A stretch of 38,051 nt of DNA from Verrucomicrobiales bacterium. GTDB taxonomy: Bacteria > Verrucomicrobiota > Verrucomicrobiia > Methylacidiphilales > JAAUTS01. The position numbers and the translations under genes are program-made. Positions 34,527-38,051 of the stretch are shown in pieces; position 1 is the stretch's first letter; each line of letters starts with the position of its first letter. The notes beneath the pieces were generated by a model that had not been told where the DNA came from, did not search any database, and was given only the letters and a program-made list of their open reading frames with translations. The stretch covers positions 64,807 through 102,857 of the forward strand of contig JAIRPN010000018.1 of assembly GCA_031256975.1 (NCBI GenBank), read 5' to 3'.

Positions 34527-34727
34527 GATCACTACGACAAGCCGGCCGAACGATACCCTTCAATCCCAACGGCTCCTCCGACGGCATCGTCAGCATTATC
34601 CCCCCCGAAGTATCTTCCACGCTATCCAACTGAGCTGGCACCCTTCAGATTGTCAGGAATGTAGTCTTGGTTGAGGATTTTCAGAAATGCGAGAGGGCGG
34701 TTGGAATGGCATCTATTATTTCACTGA
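34527..34727 (+). pseudogene. purL: Decayed 3' end of purL (FGAM synthase)
   Basis: Reading all three frames in turn gives, in order, YDKPAERYP, then FNPNGSSDGIVSIIPPE, then IFHAIQLSWHPSD, then SWLRIFRNARGRLEW. The C-terminus of PurL in E. coli runs NPNGSPNGI, MMPHPERVF, SWHP and WMRIFRNAR in the same order and with similar spacing, so this is a relic with about three frameshifts (near 34558, 34608 and 34655) and an early stop. Only the last 70 or so residues of a protein of more than 1200 remain. It sits at the edge of the restriction-modification block and suggests a deletion or insertion scar. The remaining parts of 34374-34827 show no gene I can recognise. Confidence 0.8.
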
Positions 34728-34827
34728 GTAAAAGGTAAATTGCAGCTTGTCTTTTGATTATTAGTCATGAATCATTCTTCTATAAAGGGAATCAAACATA
34801 TCTCTCAATAACTACTGAGGTTTTTAA

Positions 34828-35745
34828 ATGGCTGTTACGGTTGCAGAATATTTGGGGAAAAGAACCGATAATGACAATGATATAGTCCCGGTGCCAAATC
34901 TGGAACAAAAACCAGATATTGCTTGTCCCTTCAGATGCGGCAATTGCTTAAAAGCAAAAAAGCGGCAACAACCTATATGTTCGGTACGTGATTCCAATGG
35001 CAAACTCTGGATTGTCTGCGAACATCGCCTCTGCGCCACAACGCCCAAGGCAGCCGCAATCAATGAGCATCAGAAAAAGATTCTACGCATAGTTGCACAA
35101 GCAATATATGGGACAGTTTCAGATACCGATATCCTTTTTAAAAGAGAGGTGCCAATTCCCATTACGGATACAAGTGACTATAAGGCGGACTACGTCATGT
35201 GGCGGACAAATCCTGCTGCTTCCGATCGGCCTGCAATTGTTGAAATGCAAGGCGGTGGAGAAACAGCCGGAACAGAAAAATTAACCGACCATGTAAAAAA
35301 ATGGTCCCAAAAAATGCCTCCAACTAATGCCTATCTTAGGCAAGAAGCGAAAGCAACTCCTTTGATTACCAATGCATGGAGGAGACAACAGGAGCAATTT
35401 CTTGTTAAAGGCAGTGTAGCCACGCTAACGGGTGCAAAAATGGTATTTTGCGTCGGCTCGTCGTTATACGAATATCTTATTCAACGTTTAACTACGGTAA
35501 GGCTGCAGGATTTAAGCCAAGCAAACTGGAGCTTGGCATTGCTTCCCTTTGTCGAGGACACAGACGGAACTCCGCCCCCTTGCGCTCCTGACAGTATTCA
35601 ATTTGAGATTGATTTAAGCAGAGCGCGATACACGAATTATTTTTCTTTTATTCAAGCTTTGACAAACCAAGGCTCTCCGCAGCCCCAAGTTTTCACCGGA
35701 GAATACAACAAGCTTGATGGCGAAAAAGTTCAAATATCATCTTGA
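34828..35745 (+). CDS. NotI-like restriction endonuclease
   Basis: 305 residues, AT-richer than the genes to the left. Residues about 32-52 hold a four-cysteine cluster (CPFRCGNCLKAKKRQQPIC), a metal-site pattern I associate with the NotI family, in which iron is bound. A PD-(D/E)xK-type core is suggested by DYKADYVMW and, 15 residues on, AIVEMQGGGET, containing the acidic and Gln/Lys-type residues. The identification is from memory and the recognition site is unknown (NotI itself cuts GCGGCCGC). The gene converges on a C5-methyltransferase gene with a 9-base overlap, as expected of a type II system. It contains the island's single dispersed motif (35420-35433). Confidence 0.75.
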   Translation: MAVTVAEYLGKRTDNDNDIVPVPNLEQKPDIACPFRCGNCLKAKKRQQPICSVRDSNGKLWIVCEHRLCATTPKAAAINEHQKKILRIVAQAIYGTVSDTDILFKREVPIPITDTSDYKADYVMWRTNPAASDRPAIVEMQGGGETAGTEKLTDHVKKWSQKMPPTNAYLRQEAKATPLITNAWRRQQEQFLVKGSVATLTGAKMVFCVGSSLYEYLIQRLTTVRLQDLSQANWSLALLPFVEDTDGTPPPCAPDSIQFEIDLSRARYTNYFSFIQALTNQGSPQPQVFTGEYNKLDGEKVQISS

Positions 35746-36639
35746 TCTTTCAATATCTAGGATTCTTTGTCCAATCCACCTGACAACCTCAACATTTACG
35801 GCATTGCCTATTGCCCGGTATCTGCTGCTGTCCAGTTTTTTGGAAATCCCTGAAGCCTTTCGTACTCTGAAGGGAGCATCCGTCGGACATACAACGACAT
35901 CCGAGCTCCCTCTTGAATCGAGCGTGTAGGTTTCGCCGTCGTTCCGGTAGCCTTTTGCCTGCGGCCCCGCGCTTGCTTTTCTTCCGATGCTTGCATGCTG
36001 GATAGCGTAGTAATCTGTCTCTCTATTGCTGTTCGCAGCTGTTCCGGCACCGGGAACTTTTTCTCCCAAGCCCTGTCGAGCCACAACTCTAGTTGCTCCT
36101 TCTTCAAAAAGTACTCTGGCGGAGCTGAGGCTTCCAAGACTTCCGACAATGTAGACTCTTCGACGTCTTTGGGGTGTTCCAAAATATTTTGCATCGAGAA
36201 CTCTCCACGATAGGCCATACCCGAGTTCATCCAGCTCTTTAATGACACATCGGAAATCTTCGCCTTGATGGCTGTTAAGCAGCCCCGGTACATTTTCGAG
36301 GATAATCCATTTAGGTTTTCTTTCTTTAAGCAAGCGGACGAATTCATAAAATAAACTGCTCCTTTCACCATCAAACCCTCTTCTCTTCCCTTGATTTGCA
36401 GACGACAAATCTTGGCAAGGAAATCCTGCACACCACAAATTGGCATTCTTGGGTATATCCTGAACCTGAACCTTTCTTATGTCAGGCATCAAGAGGGAAT
36501 CAGGCCAATGTTTTTTTAATATTGTTTGGGCAAATTTGTTGATTTCGCATTGAAACACCACCTTCATGCCGATTTGCTCAAAAGCCAAATCGAAACCGCC
36601 AATGCCAGCAAAAAAGGACGCAACTTCCATCGTATTCAT
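35737..36639 (-). CDS. DNA (cytosine-5) methyltransferase
   Basis: 300 residues. Motif I is SFFAGIGGFDLAFEQIG, motif IV CAGFPCQDLS (catalytic Cys in PCQ), motif VI ILENVPG, motif VIII RVYIVGS preceded by QRRRR, and motif X RYRAIGNAVNVEVV. The target-recognition region (about 185-255) is short. It protects the host from the adjoining NotI-like nuclease and is read in the opposite direction. An alternative start at the second Met (MEVASFF, 36630) would begin closer to motif I. Codon use is AT-rich compared with the genes before 34.4 kb. Confidence 0.92.
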   Translation of the reverse strand: MNTMEVASFFAGIGGFDLAFEQIGMKVVFQCEINKFAQTILKKHWPDSLLMPDIRKVQVQDIPKNANLWCAGFPCQDLSSANQGKRRGFDGERSSLFYEFVRLLKERKPKWIILENVPGLLNSHQGEDFRCVIKELDELGYGLSWRVLDAKYFGTPQRRRRVYIVGSLGSLSSARVLFEEGATRVVARQGLGEKVPGAGTAANSNRETDYYAIQHASIGRKASAGPQAKGYRNDGETYTLDSRGSSDVVVCPTDAPFRVRKASGISKKLDSSRYRAIGNAVNVEVVRWIGQRILDIERSR

Positions 36640-36703
36640 TTCATTTTCAATGCGATCTTACGCTGAAAAATAGCGTAACAAAAATATAACGCAAGCGCAA
36701 CAT

Positions 36704-36892
36704 TTATTTTTGCGGCCTTCCTCTTTTCATGCGTCCAGTGGCATTAAATTTCCTCAGCACTGCTTCTTTGATCAGGTGATCCCGGCCTACTTTCTGCGAT
36801 TCCAGCCGATTGGTCAGAATCAATTGGCGCACACGGCTTGGAGTTATTCCCAAATATTGCGCTGCTGACTCGGTTGTGTGAAATTTATCCAC
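36704..36892 (-). CDS. Small helix-turn-helix DNA-binding protein (excisionase-like)
   Basis: 62 residues. HTTESAAQYLGITPSRVRQLI is a MerR/excisionase-type helix-turn-helix, followed by RLESQKVGRDHLIKEAVLRKF and a basic tail (GRMKRGRPQK). It is on the methyltransferase strand, 64 bp upstream of it, and divergent from vsr, so it may regulate this restriction-modification block (a controller-like role) or be a relic of a mobile element's excisionase. The sequence does not settle this. Confidence 0.7.
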   Translation of the reverse strand: MDKFHTTESAAQYLGITPSRVRQLILTNRLESQKVGRDHLIKEAVLRKFNATGRMKRGRPQK

Positions 36893-36990
36893 AAGAAGAT
36901 GGTATCAAGAGCTGCAATAGGGAGTGAAGCAAAAATAATATGGACCCCCGGTCTTTTGCTGCGAGCCTTAGGCAAGCATTGGACATTAAC

Positions 36991-37401
36991 ATGACTGATA
37001 TATTTACAAAAGCCAAGCGTTCACAGGTAATGTCATCAATCCGCGGCAAAGGGAATAAAAAGACCGAGTTGCGCCTTATAGAAATATTCAAAAACCACCG
37101 CATCAAAGGCTGGCGGCGCAATTCCAAACTATTTGGCAGGCCTGACTTTGTTTTTCCCAATGAAAAATTGGCTGTCTTTGTGGACGGATGCTATTGGCAT
37201 GGCTGCCCGAAACACTATCGCCTTCCAACGACTCATATTAAGTACTGGAGCGCCAAGATTACCCGTAATAGGAAACGAGATCGGGAAGTCGGAAGTGCGC
37301 TCCGCAAAGCTGGCTGGCGGGTATTGCGGATTTGGGAACATGCTCTTACCCGCAAACAAGAAGTTTGTACGGTTAGACGTATTCTTAAAGCACTAGAATA
37401 A
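36991..37401 (+). CDS. vsr: Very short patch repair endonuclease (Vsr)
   Basis: 136 residues from ATG 36991 (MTDIFTKAKRSQVMSSIRGKGNKKTEL), the normal family start; an upstream in-frame ATG at 36940 adds 17 unsupported residues. Cuts next to the T of T:G mismatches that arise when 5-methylcytosine deaminates, so it is the expected partner of the C5 methyltransferase. Family landmarks: RSQVMSSIRGKGNKKTE, FGRPDFVFPNEKLAVFVDGCYWHGCPKH (catalytic Asp and His/Cys region, zinc-type ligands) and GWRVLRIWEHAL. It completes a nuclease-methylase-repair trio. Confidence 0.93.
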   Translation: MTDIFTKAKRSQVMSSIRGKGNKKTELRLIEIFKNHRIKGWRRNSKLFGRPDFVFPNEKLAVFVDGCYWHGCPKHYRLPTTHIKYWSAKITRNRKRDREVGSALRKAGWRVLRIWEHALTRKQEVCTVRRILKALE

Positions 37402-37435
37402 CTTTTCATTTCGTATAAATTCTCATACATGGTGC

Positions 37436-37465
37436 TTGACAGGGAGACGGGGGATGCGGTATGTT
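37436..37465 (+). promoter_or_regulatory. Strong sigma70-like promoter upstream of a long leader
   Basis: TTGACA (37436-37441), 18 bp, then TATGTT (37460-37465), about 480 bp before the last gene. The presumed transcript would pass a small hairpin (CCTCTCTAAAAGAGG, near 37499-37513), the GC microrepeat and the 22-bp tandem array before reaching the ATG at 37944. A non-coding RNA or a structured leader is possible. The whole interval 37402-37943 has no credible coding sequence. Confidence 0.5.
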
Positions 37466-37584
37466 CCCCGTGCTTGTTAGGGAAACCGTTCTTTAAAGCC
37501 TCTCTAAAAGAGGACTGGTTAAGCGAAGAACAAAAACCTGCAAGTCCTTGAAAATGAGAGACCTTGACAACCTGATTCATTCTC

Positions 37585-37608
37585 CGCGCTCGCGCGCTCG
37601 CGCGCTCC
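37585..37608. repeat. Three 8-bp tandem units CGCGCTCG
   Basis: CGCGCTCG, CGCGCTCG, CGCGCTCC in a row, a GC-only block in an otherwise AT-rich non-coding stretch. It resembles a slippage-prone microsatellite, of unknown use. Confidence 0.7.
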
Positions 37609-37720
37609 AAGCGTAGAGTTCTCTCCCTTCCTTCCAAAAACTCGCTTTCTCGCGTATACATTTTTGCACAAAAGGAATATGCATGTGGATACACCACGCT
37701 AAAATTATATTTGATATCCG

Positions 37721-37900
37721 CACAGGCTGATTCCCAGCCCCGCCCGGTCTGCCTGCCAGCCTTGCCCGGTCTGGCAACCAGCCTGGGCCAGTCTGGTTCC
37801 CAGCCTCACCGGGGCTTGCAGGCAGCCTCGGGCAGTCTGGTTGGCAGACTCCCGCAGGCTTGGAAGCAGCCTGCCCCAGGCTGGTCGCCAGCCTCACCCG
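37721..37900. repeat. Tandem array of 22-bp units with internal dyad symmetry (about 8 units)
   Basis: Units begin at 37735, 37757, 37779, 37801, 37823, 37845, 37867 and 37889, each with CAGCCT (one CAGACT) at the start and a CNGKCTGG- or CAGGCTGG-type half near position 10-18, with a partial unit before the first. Period is exactly 22 bp, but the bases between the conserved blocks differ. Each unit pairs CCAG-x-CT with AG-x-CTGG, so each can form a short hairpin (for example CAGCCTG CCC CAGGCTG at 37867). There are no spacers, so it is not CRISPR, and 22 bp is about two helical turns, which suits a cooperatively bound protein. Confidence 0.85.
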
Positions 37901-37943
37901 TTTAAACCCCAAAAACAATGAAAGGAAAGCAATACTACCCCCT

Positions 37944-38051
37944 ATGAAAAGAAGCAATGGACACGGAGTGCCCGACTATATGCCGGTCAGCGAAGACGGA
38001 CTGGTCAAGTGGTTCGACAATTACTTCGCCAACCTGCCCGCCTACCAGACA
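37944..38051 (+). CDS. Truncated gene of unknown function at window end
   Basis: Only 36 residues are in the window: MKRSNGHGVPDYMPVSED, then GLVKWFDNYFANLPAYQT, with no stop before the edge. The pattern YMPxxxxGLVKWFDNYFAN resembles the N-terminus of hypothetical proteins I have seen in Verrucomicrobiota and Bacteroidota, without a known role. It follows the 22-bp array by about 40 bases, so the array may regulate it. No clear ribosome site is visible (AAAGGAAAGC is 15 bases upstream). Confidence 0.5.
   Translation, partial: MKRSNGHGVPDYMPVSEDGLVKWFDNYFANLPAYQT

Larger units (their letters stand above)
106..35433. repeat. Dispersed short motif, consensus GACGCTAAYGGCGA (about 66 copies of core CGCTAAY)
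   Basis: Hand-scanned on both strands. Approximate core positions, plus orientation: 795, 1030, 2249, 2296, 3285, 3382, 3461, 3614, 4847, 6813, 7154, 7493, 7991, 8742, 11842, 12415, 15444, 15622, 20213, 20302, 21058, 22035, 22188, 22305, 23402, 23681, 26555, 28105, 29105, 29219, 29761, 31150, 32692, 32740, 33060, 33479, 35423. Minus orientation: 109, 1330, 3131, 5226, 6394, 7601, 13502, 13534, 16533, 18677, 19127, 19769, 20780, 21329, 21446, 22408, 23646, 24661, 26572, 27510, 27755, 29039, 32400, 32535, 32834, 33533, 33954, 34100, 34145. About 23 extend to CGCTAAYGG. At about 60% GC I expect roughly 8 cores and fewer than one 9-mer. Copies fall in all frames (DANGE, LTA, VISV peptides) and at gene edges, so the constraint is on DNA rather than protein. 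The function is inferred; the enrichment is seen. Confidence 0.85.

Noticed and set aside
34606..34640. tRNA-like D-arm on the minus strand (AGCTCAGTTGGATAGC)
   Set aside because: It lacks a proper anticodon stem and T-arm, and the same bases are explained by the PurL peptide AIQLSW read on the plus strand.
106..35433. Polar chromosome-segregation (KOPS-like) or Chi-like motif
   Set aside because: Both orientations are nearly equally frequent (37 and 29), so there is no strand polarity in this window; Chi-like use is not excluded but lacks support.
37721..37900. CRISPR array
   Set aside because: Units adjoin directly at a 22-bp period with no unique spacers, and no cas genes are present.
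37577..37957. 126-codon minus-strand open frame across the 22-bp array
   Set aside because: Its sequence is created by the GC repeats; there is no ribosome site or recognisable protein pattern.

Overview
The window comes from a moderately GC-rich bacterium whose gene content and small repeats point to the Verrucomicrobiota, perhaps Opitutae. This rests on the gene set (alternative complex III beside cbb3 and aa3 oxidases, several bactofilins, a LuxE/LuxC pair) and on repeat families I associate with that phylum. It is an inference from memory, not a database match.

Region 1 (1-24.7 kb) is a respiratory super-locus. A heme O synthase gene (ctaB, cut by the window edge) reads leftward. Rightward run alternative complex III (actA-F plus a small membrane protein), a cbb3-type oxidase module (ccoS, ccoN, ccoO and a mono-heme ccoP-like gene), an aa3-type oxidase (coxA, coxC, coxD, two small membrane proteins, coxB), a membrane-anchored TraB/TIKI-like protein, heme A synthase (ctaA), a CcoI-like copper P-type ATPase with an extra C-terminal membrane domain, and the System II cytochrome c maturation pair resB/ccsA. 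Most genes overlap by 4-8 bases or lie within a few bases, so quinol oxidation, two terminal oxidases, copper supply, heme A synthesis and heme c attachment look co-expressed.

Region 2 (24.7-34.4 kb) is mixed housekeeping: a hypothetical protein, a DUF2127 membrane protein, a beta-carbonic anhydrase, a PagL-like outer-membrane protein, epoxyqueuosine reductase (queG), a class III aminotransferase, a Dabb protein, three bactofilin-type genes (one with zinc ribbons), and a LuxE-like/LuxC-like fatty acyl reductase pair with no luciferase genes.

Region 3 (34.4-38.05 kb) is visibly more AT-rich and looks acquired: a decayed 3' end of purL, a NotI-like restriction endonuclease, a C5-cytosine methyltransferase, a small helix-turn-helix protein, a Vsr mismatch endonuclease, then about 540 bp of non-coding DNA with a strong promoter-like site and a 22-bp tandem repeat before a truncated gene.

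The most striking signal is dispersed and belongs to no gene. A short motif, consensus GACGCTAAYGGCGA with core CGCTAAY, occurs about 66 times by hand count in both orientations and all reading frames, roughly once per 0.5 kb over the first 34 kb but only once in the 3.6-kb island. Two copies facing each other form the terminator between convergent genes at 26.55 kb. This is how DNA uptake sequences behave in Neisseria and Pasteurellaceae, so I propose an uptake-type or other genome-wide recognition motif for this lineage.
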